From: Fulvia fulva
Lineage: Eukaryota; Ascomycota; Dothideomycetes; Mycosphaerellales; Mycosphaerellaceae
NCBI RefSeq assembly: GCF_020509005.1
Contig: NC_063017.1
Location: forward strand, 4,526,001 to 4,590,000
Length of the DNA: 64,000 nucleotides
Direction: 5' to 3'
The notes under the pieces are model-generated. The model saw only the letters and a list, made by a program, of their open reading frames with translations, was not told the origin of the DNA and did no database searches. How positions within the stretch are numbered: position 1 is the stretch's first letter; each line of letters begins with the position of its first letter. A program made the translations under genes and the position numbers. This document shows positions 27,299-38,168 of the stretch, in pieces.

Positions 27299-30200
27299 TC
27301 AATCAAGACCTATCCATTCCCCTTCACCGTCGTCCATCTCTTCATCCTCCTCCTCGGCACCCCCGTTTGTAATCGCCTTCAACTGCACTGCTGAACCGGA
27401 GTCCCGTCGTGGCTGAGCGAGCAGGTAGTCAATTGTGTGCTCATTCTGGTCGGCGACCTTCATGATCTCGCCTTGCGTTCTAGCAATAGCTCTTTGCACC
27501 ATCCGCACGACCTCCGCGTACTCCCCTTGCCGCTCCTTCAGCACTCTGCCGTGTTGGTTGAGAAGGCTTTCAAGCCACAGCAGGTTCAGCTCGAGATGTG
27601 GACTAGAATCTGACTCCTTCGCGACGAACCGCAGAAGCCGCTCGAGGTACACTTGCGGCAGGTCTCTAACAACCAAGCCTATGTCTGAAACGGCCACGGA
27701 CCTATGGACTTGTCGCACCAACTTCTGATCGCTGAGCCTAAAGGCCATGACCAAAGCTTTCAGCCACTCTCGTCGACGTAGTGTTTCGAGGGTGCTTTCT
27801 GGTGTTATGTCAACGTCAAGGTCGAATGGGTCGAAGACAGCGCCCGCATCTAGCGAGTATAACAGCAGGCCTTCCGTACTCGCGGCACAGAACGCTCGGC
27901 CAGTGGGTGAGAATGAGATACCGGGGACACGAACTTCAGGGTTGATCTTGCGCTGGGCGGCGTCTCCTCGCTTGGCACCGGGCAGGCTCTTGTCCATGCG
28001 GTCTTCTAAATCCGAAGCTTCACCTTGCTCATCGAGTAGTGCTTGTGGACCAGCTTCCGTGAGAGTGCGAGAGTTGAGAAATTCCTGCGTGCCTTCCAAG
28101 CTGAGATTGACACTCACAGTGAACTTCCGCAAGAGCACTCCGGTCTCAACTGCATACAGGCAGATGTACTTGCTGTTGCCTCCTGCTATCAGAACAGTGC
28201 CATCCGCGCTGTATGCAATTGTACCAAAGCTCTTTGTGCCGGCTACATTCGCCGCGGTCCTACGATCTGTAGCTTTGCGGCCACCACTCGCATCCCTGCG
28301 GCCATCAAGACCAGCTTCTTGCGTTGCCTCGCTGAGACTCCAGAATGTGAGTTGGCCGTCAAGCGTGGACACCGCGATCTGCCGGCCGTCCGGTCGTACA
28401 GTTACCGCCAATACGTCTGCTTGAAGCTGTAATGGTTCTGAGGTCTGAGTTCGACCGAAGACTGACCAAATCCTGACAGTGCGATCCCAGCTTCCGGAAA
28501 CGAGATTGCCGCCGTTAGGTGCGAATGACAAGCTCGAAACAGGACCTTCATGACCATTGAGCTGATCGAGAAGCTGTCCAGTCTGTACGCTCCAGATGTG
28601 AATATCAAAGTCGTCAAGCGAACCAGCTGCCACAATCTCACCACTTGGATCGACGGCGATAGAGCTAAAGCTTAGTCTCTTCGGCGCTGTGAAGGTTCGG
28701 AAACATCGATACCTGATCAGATCAAATGCTCTCACACTGCCGTCGAGGGAGGCCGTGAAAAGAACATTGCCACGCTTCGCGAATTCGCACGCGGTGACGC
28801 CAGAAGTATGTTCGGTGAAGGTGACAATGCAGAATCCAGATGCTGTGTCCCATACTTTGAGCTTGCCATCGTCCGCACAAGTGATGATCCGATCACCGGA
28901 GGGCGAGTATGTGAGAGCGTTCATGCTGTCAAAATGGCCTTGCTGCTTTAGTATGTATGATTCGCTCTGCCATTCCCACACGAGTAGTTGACCAAGTGCG
29001 GATGAGCCGAAGGCCAGCCACAGGCCGCTTGGGTCTATCGAAACAGTGTCGACATTTGATGCTGATATCGACAATTTGTGGATTTCCGAAAAGCTAGGTA
29101 GCTCGTGCAGCATGAAGAGACCGTTTGAGAAGCCCGTCACAAGCAGATTCGACGAGGGATGGAACGCGGCAGTAGTCAGGTGGGCTTGATCCTGGAAGAA
29201 GTAGTGTCGTTCGCTGATGCGCCATCGTTCATCCTCTTCCCGAATGTTGTCAGGATCTGCATCCGGCGAAGGCAGATACTGCCATTGGAAGAGCGCGCCG
29301 TCTTTGGACACTGTGTAGATGGTTTCTTGATCCTTGCTGAACCAAGCAGCGTATACAGCAGTTCGATGGCCGGCAAGCACAGTCGGAGTGAAGCCTTCTT
29401 CAGGATCTAAACTCCATATTCGTGCTGTCAAGTCTTTGCTGGCTGTCAAGAAGAAGCGCGAATCACTGCTCCATTCAATGCTTTGTACGCCATCATGGTG
29501 ACCCGCGTACTGTCGGTAGCGCACGAAAGGTGCGAACTCCAACCCATCGGCATTCTCACCTTGTGCAGCTTCGATAGATCCTGGAGTGGAGGGTGTCTTC
29601 CAGACCTCGATCTTCCTGCCCAGGCCAACAGCAAAGTGGCTGCCGCTTGGGGAGAACGTCAAAGCTGAGATCGGACTCTTCAACGAAAAGTGGTATAACA
29701 CTATCTTCCGCTGAAAGTGGGAGAGAATGGCATGTCCTTGCTCATCGACGGTCAAGAGAAGCTGCCCTTTGGGGTGAAGTGCTATCCGTGATATGTTCAG
29801 TCGATGTGAGAAAGGCAGAGTGTGCGATTTGTTGTTCTTCAAGTCGAATACACTGACTCGGTTACCGACTGGTGACAGCAAAGTGTTGCCATCGTTGGTG
29901 TAGACGAGGTTGCCTTTTCTGTAGACTGTGCCCAGCAGATTGGAGAACTACGCTTTTGTCAATGTCAGTCCCATGAAGCTTGATCGAGTGCCTCTCCCAT
30001 GGCTGCAGAGAAAAGAAGTGGCTACAGCCGTCTATAGCAGGGCGGTGGCAAAAGATGCGCAGGCTGCCTTGGTTGACTTGAGCAACGCAAACATGACTGT
30101 TGCCAGTAGCGAGAAGAGGCGCAACCTGCTCCCAGTAGCACAGAGGATGCGCACATGGTCGAGATGCTGCCCTCTTCGTCCTGCAGCGGCGCAATGCTCC

Positions 30201-30351
30201 ACGGTGTTCAAGACTGGTGGGCCCACTGCATCGGCATCGAGGCCAGATACTGGAAAGCTTCGCCATTGAGATTCTGCTCGCCTCTCTTTGTCTGCAGCTC
30301 ATGAAACGGTACTGGCGATGGAGTTGGTCGCACCTTGAATTCTGTCTTCAT
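27299..30351 (-). CDS. PWP2: Periodic tryptophan protein 2 (Pwp2/Utp1), U3 snoRNP component
   Basis: Minus-strand exons are 30334-30351 (MKTEFK) and 27299-29947, joined across a 386-base intron; product 888 residues. After FSNLLGTVYRKGNL the protein is a double WD40 propeller (for example AGHHDGVQSIEWSSDSRFFL and NGHEGPVSSLSFAPNGG). A helical C-terminal domain follows, with an acidic end (EEDEEMDDGEGEWIGLD). Pwp2 is part of the UTP-B complex that binds the 5' external spacer of pre-rRNA and helps build the small ribosomal subunit in the nucleolus. The short first exon is conserved in fungal PWP2. The intron is seven times longer than the others here, and I found no box C/D or H/ACA RNA in it. 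Confidence 0.95.
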
Positions 30352-30827
30352 TTTTTCAGTTTGACACCCTTTCTCTGCTCTCTGTCGCGCATGGGGGAAA
30401 CGACAGCGGCGCAATACAGTTATTGGTATAACTTGGACAATGTACAAAAATTCGAGATGCATGTGGGCGTGGCTGCTTCCCCAGACAACTACCTTCATGG
30501 CTGGAGCGCTGCCGATTGGTCATTGAAGATGCACGGCCGCCGCATAAACCCTGCAGCCATTTCGGGCAGGGGTCAATTCGTTGCTTCCCTGGATAGGAGA
30601 CACCTTCACCTTCCGCCAGCGCCGTGTTCTTGCCATTGCCATCACCGCCTCAAGCCAACAACAAGAGCGCGTCGCAAGATCCTACTCACAAACAACACCC
30701 ACGTTCTGAGGAACTGCTGGAGCTGTGCGACTAGTAGGCATGGTCCAATGCCATGAAGCGAGAGGCATTGACTGACAACTTCTGCCATAGCACTCTCGAC
30801 CACATTCATCACCACCAAGCCGCAAAG
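30352..30827. promoter_or_regulatory. Divergent promoter region, PWP2 and septin
   Basis: The 476 bases between the two start codons must hold both promoters. They include a T-rich patch (30343-30361) just upstream of the PWP2 start and a CA-rich leader before the septin ATG. No specific factor site is claimed. Confidence 0.45.
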
Positions 30828-32086
30828 ATGGCCGAATCACCCTCGCCGATTGGTATCGCCAATGTATGTGCTACACAATGTACCAATGCAGCATGTTATA
30901 TCCACTGACACTGTTTCCAGCTCCCCAACCAGCGCCACAAGATCGTGGCCAAGCGTGGTGCTGCCTTCACGATCATGGTCGCAGGCGAGTCCGGCCTCGG
31001 AAAGACCACCTTCATCAACACCCTCTTCAGCACGACCATCAAGAACTACGCCGACCATCGCCGCCGTCATGCTAAGCAGGTGGACAAGACCGTCGAGATC
31101 GAGATCACCAAGGCAGAGTTGGAAGAGAAGTTCTTCAAGGTCCGCTTGACTGTCATCGACACCCCCGGCTTTGGAGACTACGTGAACAACAGGGACAGCT
31201 GGCAGCCGATCATTGAGTTCCTGGACGATCAGCACGAGAGCTACATGCTCCAGGAGCAGCAGCCAAAGAGAACCGAGAAGATCGATCTGAGAGTACACGC
31301 CTGCCTGTACTTCATTCGCCCGACTGGACACACACTCAAGCCATTGGACATCGAGGTCATGAAGCGCCTGTGCACTCGTGTCAACCTGATTCCTGTCGTC
31401 GCAAAGGCAGATACTCTCTCACCAGCAGACCTCGCCAAGTTCAAGCACCGCGTGAGTATCTACCCTCGAAAGAAATGCTGTTACTAAGCCACTGACACCG
31501 CTCCGCGTAGATCCGCGCCGTGATCGAAGCTCAAGGCATCAAAATCTACACACCACCGCTCGAGGAAGACGACGAGGCCGGCCTGCAGCACGCTCGTAGT
31601 TTGATCTCTGCGATGCCGTTCTCCGTGATAGGATCCGAGCGAGACGTCGCCACCCCCGATGGCCGCACTGTCAAGGGTCGCCAATACGCATGGGGTGTTG
31701 CCGAGGTCGAGAATGAAGAGCACTGTGACTTTAAGAAGCTGCGCGCTATCCTCATCCGCACACACATGCTCGACTTGATCCATACCACTGAGGAGAACCA
31801 CTATGAGGCGTACCGAGCGCAGCAAATGGAGACGCGCAAATTCGGCGAAGCGCGCCCACGCAAACTGGATAACCCGAAGTTCAAGGAGGAGGAAGAGCAG
31901 CTCAGAAAGCGTTTCACTGAGCAAGTTAAGGTTGAAGAGCAGCGCTTCAGGCAGTGGGAACAGAAGCTCATTTCCGAGCGTGACCGCTTGAACAAGGACC
32001 TGGAACAGTCACACGCAGTGATTAAGCAGCTTGAGGCTGAAGTGGAAGGTCTTCAGGGCAGTATGTCACGTACAGGTCGTCGTTGA
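30828..32086 (+). CDS. CDC12: Septin, CDC12/AspC type
   Basis: Exons 30828-30863, 30921-31451 and 31511-32086, with introns of 57 and 59 bases, give 380 residues. Septins are GTP-binding proteins that form filaments at division sites, hyphal tips and infection structures. After SPIGIANLPNQRHKIVAKRG come the P-loop GESGLGKT (residues 34-41), VIDTPGFGDYVNN and VVAKADTLS. The septin unique element precedes a C-terminal coiled coil (EEEEQLRKRFTEQVKVEEQR, then LNKDLEQSHAVIKQLE). The N-terminus and the short C-terminal coiled coil match the Cdc12/AspC class better than Cdc3, Cdc10 or Cdc11. The first intron after residue 12 is a conserved position. Confidence 0.93.
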
Positions 32087-32873
32087 GTGCAGCTTAAAAG
32101 CATGAAAGTCTAAGGGACTGGAGAGGCGATGCGGCTTAAATGGGAAGCATACTACACGGTATTGTGGTAATGCACGACGCGCCCCCAGTCTGTTTGTTTG
32201 CGAAGATACCTCGATACTGATTTCATTTGTTAAGCGATGGCGCGGTTGGCATCAAATAGCAGTGTAATTACAGAAAGTTCAACCCAGAATCTACAGTCCA
32301 TGGCTTTGAAGCTGTTCGACAATTCGAAGCGGCGAAGCGCGTTATACCTCGCGCGTGACCCATAGTCGACTGCAATAAGGCCTTTCACATAGCTGGTCGT
32401 AGTCCAGATAGAGGTGTGTGAAGCGGCCCTCGCTTTGTGTGGATACCCAGTCTCGTCAGATGCTCTGTTCTTTCCTCTTCATTTCCCCATCATAGTGTAG
32501 CCTGGGATGATATGACGAGCAGTTCACGACACCTGAGTATCAGAGTACCAAGATGTAACACCACCACGATGTGTACTGTGCCTGCAAATGTATGTTCTAC
32601 ATCAACTGGCTTGGCTATCTATGTCGCGGGCCAACGTGGAGCAGGAGACAGCAGACCTGGGACTGGCGAGACCACACCGTGCGAGGCACAGTAGAAGGTT
32701 AGAAATAGTATTGTGGACAAGAAGGAGGTTCGCGAACAAGATGGATGCAGTGACGCGGTTGAAGAGATCGTCAGGCAATCCGAGCTTTTTGCAGGGATCT
32801 GGCGGGGAGTCACGAAAACATATGAACATGAACTCTCTGTCTGCAACTGTATACCACTGACAAGCATTACAAC
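32087..32873. other. Intergenic, promoter of the GluRS gene
   Basis: About 790 bases with no coding signal and no RNA gene recognised. An upstream exon of the synthetase was looked for and not found. Confidence 0.45.
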
Positions 32874-34769
32874 ATGGCAGAGGCACAAGTAAAGGAGTGG
32901 CAAGAGCGGGCTGAGGCGCTCAAGCCATTGAACCTCAAGCAGATCGAAGGTCCTCTCGGCGAGCTCAACGACCACCTCACGCTTCGCAGCTACATTGTTG
33001 GCTACTCCCTCACGGACGCCGACACGACAGTATGGAAGACCCTGCGCAGCAACCGAGTGGCACACGCATACATCAAGCACAACTTGATGGTCAATCTGTC
33101 GAGATGGTTCAGCTTCATCGAGGAAACAGCACAACCCACCATCGACCTGCCCACGCGACCAAAGGAGACCGCAGACGAGGGTGCCAACTATGACATTGGC
33201 TTGCCAGATGTCGAGAAGGGTGTTGTCACGAGGTTCCCACCTGAGCCATCGGGCTACCTGCACATTGGACACGCAAAGGCTGCTCTCCTCAACGACTACT
33301 TTGCACACAAGAAGTACAACGGCAAGATGATTGTCCGCTTTGACGACACCAACCCGTCCAAGGAGAAGCAGGAGTTCGAGGACTCCATCCTGAAGGACTG
33401 CGAGCTTCTCGGCGTCAAGCCAGACCAGGTCACCTACACCAGCGACTACTTCGAGGATCTGCACAAGCAAGCCGTGGAGATGATCAAGGCGGGCAACGCA
33501 TACGCAGACAACACACCACAAGAGCAGCTGAGAGAGGAGCGCATGCAGAGAATTGAGAGCTCTCATCGTAATGACTCCATCGACGACAACTTGGCACACT
33601 TCGAGGAGATGAAGAAGGGCACCGAGGAGGGCACAAAGTGGTACATTCGTGCCAAGATCGACATGAGCAGCAACAACGGTGCTATGCGAGACCCAGTCAT
33701 CTACCGCTGCAACCCAGAAGCACATCACCGCACTGGGACAACCTGGAAGATTTACCCAACCTACGATTTTGCATGCCCAATCGTCGACTCTGTCGAAGGC
33801 ATCACCCACGCGCTCAGGACAACCGAGTACAACGACCGCGATCCACAGTACCAGTGGTTCTTGAAGACTCTCAATCTGCGCCATGTCTACAATTGGAACT
33901 TCTCCCGCATGAACTTCATCAAGACTTTCTTGTCCAAGCGCAAGCTGAACAAGGTCGTGAATGAGGGCAAGGTCTGGGGATGGGACGATCCTCGCATGCC
34001 AACTGTTCGTGGTATCCGTCGCCGTGGTATGACCATCCCTGCTCTGCAAGAGTTCATTGTCAAGCAGGGTCCAAGCAAAAACATCAACCTCATGGACTGG
34101 ACCAACTTCTGGGCTACCAACAAGAAGTACATCGATAACACCGCCAAGCGCTACACCGCTGTCACCACCAAAGATAAGGTCACCTGCACCGTTGCCGGCG
34201 CACCAGAAGCACCACGCACAGACGAGAAGCCAGTACACGCCAAGAATGCAGAGCTCGGCAGCAAGAAGGTCGTGTTCAGCAAGACCATCATCCTTGACCA
34301 GGAAGATGCTCGCTCTTTCGAGGAGGGCGAGGAGATTACACTCATGAACTGGGGTAATGCCATCGTTCGCAAGAAGAAGCACGGCCTCAACCCACTGAAC
34401 CTCGTCAAGTCTGAGGAAGACAAGTCTGTCACTGAACTGGAGCTGGAGCTACATCTGCAAGGAGATGTCAAGAAGACCAGTAAGAAGGTGACATGGTTGT
34501 CAACTGACCAGGAGCTAGTGCCCATCACTCTGTACGACTTCGACTACCTGATCACCAAGGACAAGCTGGAGGAAGATGATAGCCTGGAAGCTGCTCTGAA
34601 TCCAAACACTGAGTTCAAGACCGAGTCGCTTGCCGACTGCAACGTTGCTGAGCTTAAGGAAGACGACATCATCCAGTTCGATCGCAAGGGCTTCTTCAGG
34701 ATTGACAAGCCGTTCAAGCACGGTGAGAGTGCTGTCGCATTCCAGATCCCCACCGGCAAGAAGATGTAG
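32874..34769 (+). CDS. GUS1: Cytosolic glutamyl-tRNA synthetase
   Basis: Single exon of 631 residues. It charges tRNA-Glu in the cytosol. Residues 20-90 are the end of a GST-like domain (LNDHLTLRSYIVGYSLTDAD). The catalytic core begins at VVTRFPPEPSGYLHIGHAK, with HIGH at 130-133. It includes MIVRFDDTNPSKEKQEFEDS and GTTWKIYPTYDFACPIVDS. The second class I signature is LSKRKL (353-358), the normal eukaryotic GluRS form of KMSKS. The end is the beta-barrel anticodon domain (FKHGESAVAFQIPTGKKM). The Arg-containing EYNDRD and RGIRRRGMT segments separate it from GlnRS. The protein lacks about 60 residues of the N-terminal domain seen in yeast Gus1; I saw no upstream exon to supply them. Confidence 0.93.
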   Translation: MAEAQVKEWQERAEALKPLNLKQIEGPLGELNDHLTLRSYIVGYSLTDADTTVWKTLRSNRVAHAYIKHNLMVNLSRWFSFIEETAQPTIDLPTRPKETADEGANYDIGLPDVEKGVVTRFPPEPSGYLHIGHAKAALLNDYFAHKKYNGKMIVRFDDTNPSKEKQEFEDSILKDCELLGVKPDQVTYTSDYFEDLHKQAVEMIKAGNAYADNTPQEQLREERMQRIESSHRNDSIDDNLAHFEEMKKGTEEGTKWYIRAKIDMSSNNGAMRDPVIYRCNPEAHHRTGTTWKIYPTYDFACPIVDSVEGITHALRTTEYNDRDPQYQWFLKTLNLRHVYNWNFSRMNFIKTFLSKRKLNKVVNEGKVWGWDDPRMPTVRGIRRRGMTIPALQEFIVKQGPSKNINLMDWTNFWATNKKYIDNTAKRYTAVTTKDKVTCTVAGAPEAPRTDEKPVHAKNAELGSKKVVFSKTIILDQEDARSFEEGEEITLMNWGNAIVRKKKHGLNPLNLVKSEEDKSVTELELELHLQGDVKKTSKKVTWLSTDQELVPITLYDFDYLITKDKLEEDDSLEAALNPNTEFKTESLADCNVAELKEDDIIQFDRKGFFRIDKPFKHGESAVAFQIPTGKKM

Positions 34770-35448
34770 GCCATGGTTGAGTATTGCAGGATCATAGCGA
34801 GGGGGGCCCTGTTATGGCAGGCGGAGAGCCCGCATGGCCAGTGAAGCAGACGCGCAACATGAGAAAGATGATATACACGACAATGGTCACGTGCTGACAG
34901 GTCCGATAGCTCATTAGACTTTTTGCAAGCGTAGATCTGGACCCAACAGGCGGACGCCACCACACCTCACATCATCCTTCGCTCGACCCAGATCTTCTAT
35001 GGCTCACCTGAGAATGCAGATCTACATCGCCTGCTTATGCTACTTTGAGCAGTATTCTGCAGAATCCGAAGCCACTACCGCACTTCTCGACATCGGAGAA
35101 TTTGCCCTGCACAAAGTTGCAATTCCACGTGTCTGGAACCTCTCCTCGGGCGAACCATGGTTGCCGTATCTTCATCGCAGACTTCACTGGGTCAAACGAG
35201 TCGAGCGTCTGCGTGCTCCCGTTGACGGCACGATCATAGCCAGCCAGCCACAAAGTCTTGGTACACTGACTAGACCTTCATGGAGCGGCTTCTAGGAAGC
35301 TTGTCGCCGTAGAGATTATCATCTCAAAGTGCCCACACTGTGCAGTGCATTCGGCGTTGCAAAGATCTATAGCAACAACATCCTCCAATGTAGATTCCCT
35401 TCCTCTTCCTAGTCCTCACATCTCCACCTCCGCCTCCATCTTCCGACC
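34770..35448. other. Intergenic, no gene seen
   Basis: A frame at 34999-35295 is open on the plus strand, but its sequence has no domain-like pattern and it overlaps an equally plausible antisense frame. The last part is Pro/Ser-codon-rich leader sequence of the GH18 pseudogene. Confidence 0.4.
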
Positions 35449-36359
35449 ATAAAACTTCTCTCCCTCCCCTCAGCGCTGGCCCTCGCCACGCTCGCCTTCG
35501 CCCTTCCAGCAGAACAAGACAACTCCCTCCAGAAGCGCGATGCCTTCAATCGACCCCGCAACCAGATCTACGTCCAGACCTTTCGCACCCCAAATGGCGG
35601 CCCATTCTCCATGCTCCCTATGATCCAAACCCCAACCCAACTCACACACCTCCACCTCGCATCCCTCCACATCAACTCCGACCCCAAAGCAATCACACTG
35701 AACGACAACAACCCCAACGACACAATCTGGAACAACGTCTGGAACGAAACAGCCCAGCTCCAAGCCAAAGGCGTCAAAGTCCTCATGGCAATCGGCGGTG
35801 CCGCTGCAGGCTCGTATCCAAGGCTGTGCAGTGGGCGGAACGGGGCCATCAACGAGACGTACTACATGCCTCTCTACTACACCCTCAAATACCACAAACT
35901 CACGGCATCAACCTTGACATCGAAGAACGCGTCCCGTACATGTACCCCTTGTACCTCCTGCAACGCTTGAACCGTGACTTTGACACGAACTTCCTTCTAA
36001 CAATGGCGCCCGTCGCCTCAGAACTGCAAGCTTCCGGCTACGGTTTAGGGGGGTTCTCCTACAAGACTCTGGACCGCTACGCTACTTCCTCCCTCCGACC
36101 TAATGGGAAGTTGGTCAATTGGTATCAACCGCAGTTTTATAATGGGTGGGGTGATGCGAGTACGCCGAATGGGTATATGAGTATTGTCAAGAATGGGTGG
36201 GCGGCTAGTCGGGTGAGTCCGGGGGTGTTGGATGATCCTAATGATGGGGGGAGTGGGTGGTTTAATTTGACGCGGTATCAGAGTACTATTAAGTCCCCCG
36301 ATACGATAGGTCCAGTCGGGGTCCCAGGAATACACCTCTTCTCCCGATTGGAAGGTTGA
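35449..36359 (+). pseudogene. GH18 chitinase-like gene, start lost and frameshifted
   Basis: A secretory leader (KLLSLPSALALATLAFALPA) is directly preceded by ATA at 35449-35451, where the ATG should be. The frame continues through NQIYVQTFRTPNGGPFSMLP, LTHLHLASLHIN and GVKVLMAIGGAAAGSY, the GH18 beta-3 block. Near 35900 one base is missing: HKLT should run into GINLDIEERVPY (the DxxDxDxE region, here diverged), which is now in the next frame. That frame then reads MAPVASELQASGYGL, VNWYQPQFYNGWGD and SGWFNLTRYQSTI, after which similarity ends at about 36300. So the gene has lost its start, its frame and probably its 3' end. GH18 enzymes cut chitin or related glycans outside the cell. Confidence 0.75.
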
Positions 36360-36758
36360 TACCACTCCTTGGTCTTCGACGAACGGTGTCGCAATAAGCT
36401 GCTATATATCACTGCCATTCGCCCTGGCACGGAAAAGATCGGCGTTGCCCAGACCATTGCGCTCAGAGGTGAAAACAACGAATTGGCCGTCTTGTGAGAA
36501 TGATGCATGGTAGTCGTGGTGACTTGAATTGCCCAGAAATTTGCCCGCGTTGGTGCCATCACTATTGGCTATGAACAGGTCTGGGGGGGGTTTTAACGCG
36601 AATCTGTTCATCATCATGACGCCTTTCTTGCCTGCTGCTTTAGCTTGTCGAGCCGTGAGGTAGGATGTGTCGAACACATTTTCTTCGAGTTGAAACTGTG
36701 CCTGAGCTGTCGCAAGGCTGCCAGCCAAGCACGCCCAGGTGAGGCTCTGACCTCGCAT
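36310..36758 (-). pseudogene. TolB-like beta-propeller secreted protein, N-terminal fragment
   Basis: From an ATG at 36758 a signal peptide (MRGQSLTWACLAGSLATAQA) leads to FQLEENVFDTSYLTARQAK, MMNRFALKPPPDLFIANSDG and YHASFSQDGQFVVFTSERNG. The TolB/WD40-like repeat form xxSQDGQFVVFTSxRNG is clear. TAG at 36402-36404 interrupts the frame, but QLIATPFVEDQGVVS follows in the same frame and is typical of this family. Beyond about 36330 the similarity ends and the sequence overlaps the damaged 3' end of the GH18 gene on the other strand. Most of the propeller is missing. The function of the fungal members is unknown. Confidence 0.6.
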
Positions 36759-38168
36759 TGGGCTGATTTCGGTCGCGTAAGTGGTCCAGAAGTGATGTTG
36801 ATGGGTCAGGGAGTAAGTGTCCGTAATACAAAGAGATCCATTGGCAGTAAATGAAGTGCAAGGGAAGGGTGTCGCGAGACTTTTCTAAGGTATACTCTAT
36901 CCGATATTGGCCATGTCACTACCTAGCTAATCCCCGAGTGGTCGTTTGGAACCTAATTTGGGAAGTTCGGCAACTGGTCAGTGTGCGAACGATCTATGTC
37001 AGATTTCGCAATGCCTATCCGTGCTTCCGTGGGTCCACTCTGCCCTCGCTATGCGAGGGCTAAGTGGACCCACAACAGCACGGATACATACGGAAACAAT
37101 GGCGTCGCACGAGGCCATGGTTGTAGTGATCATGCCTGTGGCACCATGTTACCACCACAACTGGTGCCACGCAACACACCGCCTGACTCTGCGCTTTGGC
37201 AATCTCGAACATGAACCGAGCGAGGGTCCTGGCATTGAGATCAGTAAACATCTGCGTTCGATCAGCGCGGCTGAACGCTGCTCTCGAGGACACCTCATTC
37301 GTTGTGTGTAAACGGAATTTGACCAGTTCATCGGTAATTGCACAACTAGCGCAGTCGAGACATCTTCCGTGGCTTCAGCAGAACGCAGTTCTACGAATAC
37401 TCCTGCACCGACCCGTGCATTTCAGTCCCATGGCATCTAAGCCACGCGTCGGCCGTACAACGTCGGCGAAGGCCAGGCATGCTTGTTGACACAACTTTTC
37501 GCGCGTAATAAGCTTGTGGCACATAGAGTGACACCGCCAGATTGCCCAAAGGTCACAAATCTGTTGAATAAACCTCCTTGTGAGGTGAGAGCAGGTGAGA
37601 GTCAAACATGCCTGTTTGCTCCTGTATGTCGGGGGCCCAAAACCACAGCAAGTGCAGCCCTGTGAGTAACACGAAATGTGTTTCCTGGTAGGAAACGAGT
37701 TGTCAATGGGCGAAGTCCTTATTGCCCGTCCATCGTTGATCGAGAACTGCTCTTGGGTCATTGTCCACTGTCTTGTGGTTCAGAGCGAGTCAAAGGCAGA
37801 GCGTGAGTTCTCGAATGCCTAGCGCAAGGTTTCCTGTAGCTGTAATTGCAGTACAATCGGCCGTTTGGGGAGGATCTGCTATCGTAGATACCTTTGCAAA
37901 GATCGTAGTGCTACTTCCAGGCACGGAACCGTTCGATGCGCAATCCTTCTGCTTGCTGCAGGCATATTAGTTGTCGCTCCACCGTTCATCGACAGCACAA
38001 GAGCTTCCGTGCACTGTGACTGCATGCTTCAAAAACTGATGGCGTGAAAGCTGTTGTCTTCTCCGTCCTGACAGTACCTTGTTGTGCTCGCATCTTGCAG
38101 AGCCGTATTCAAACGCCGCAACACCTACGCTAATCGACTTCAAGCACAACCCAACCCAGGAAAATGCA
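36759..38168. other. Long gene-free stretch with a foldback repeat
   Basis: About 1.4 kb without a credible gene on either strand; the frames are short and overlap each other. The one clear structure is the 71-base hairpin at 37016-37086, listed separately. Confidence 0.5.
37016..37086. repeat. Foldback inverted repeat, 34-base arms
   Basis: The arms 37016-37049 and 37053-37086 are inverted copies around a 3-base centre. They match at 29 of 34 positions, including the blocks TATCCGTGCT, GTGGGTCCACT and GCCCTCGC. The mismatched positions (TCC against GTT, CT against TA) lie inside the arms. It has no tRNA features. It could be a short foldback element (MITE-like) or a transcribed hairpin. Confidence 0.85.

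Noticed and set aside
29948..30333. Intronic snoRNA in PWP2
   Set aside because: I looked for C (RTGATGA) and D (CTGA) boxes with terminal stems and for H/ACA boxes on the gene strand, and found no acceptable set.
32619..34382. A 587-codon open frame on the minus strand
   Set aside because: It is antisense to the glutamyl-tRNA synthetase and follows from that gene's codon bias. Its sequence has no domain and is rich in Val/Leu, as shadow frames are.
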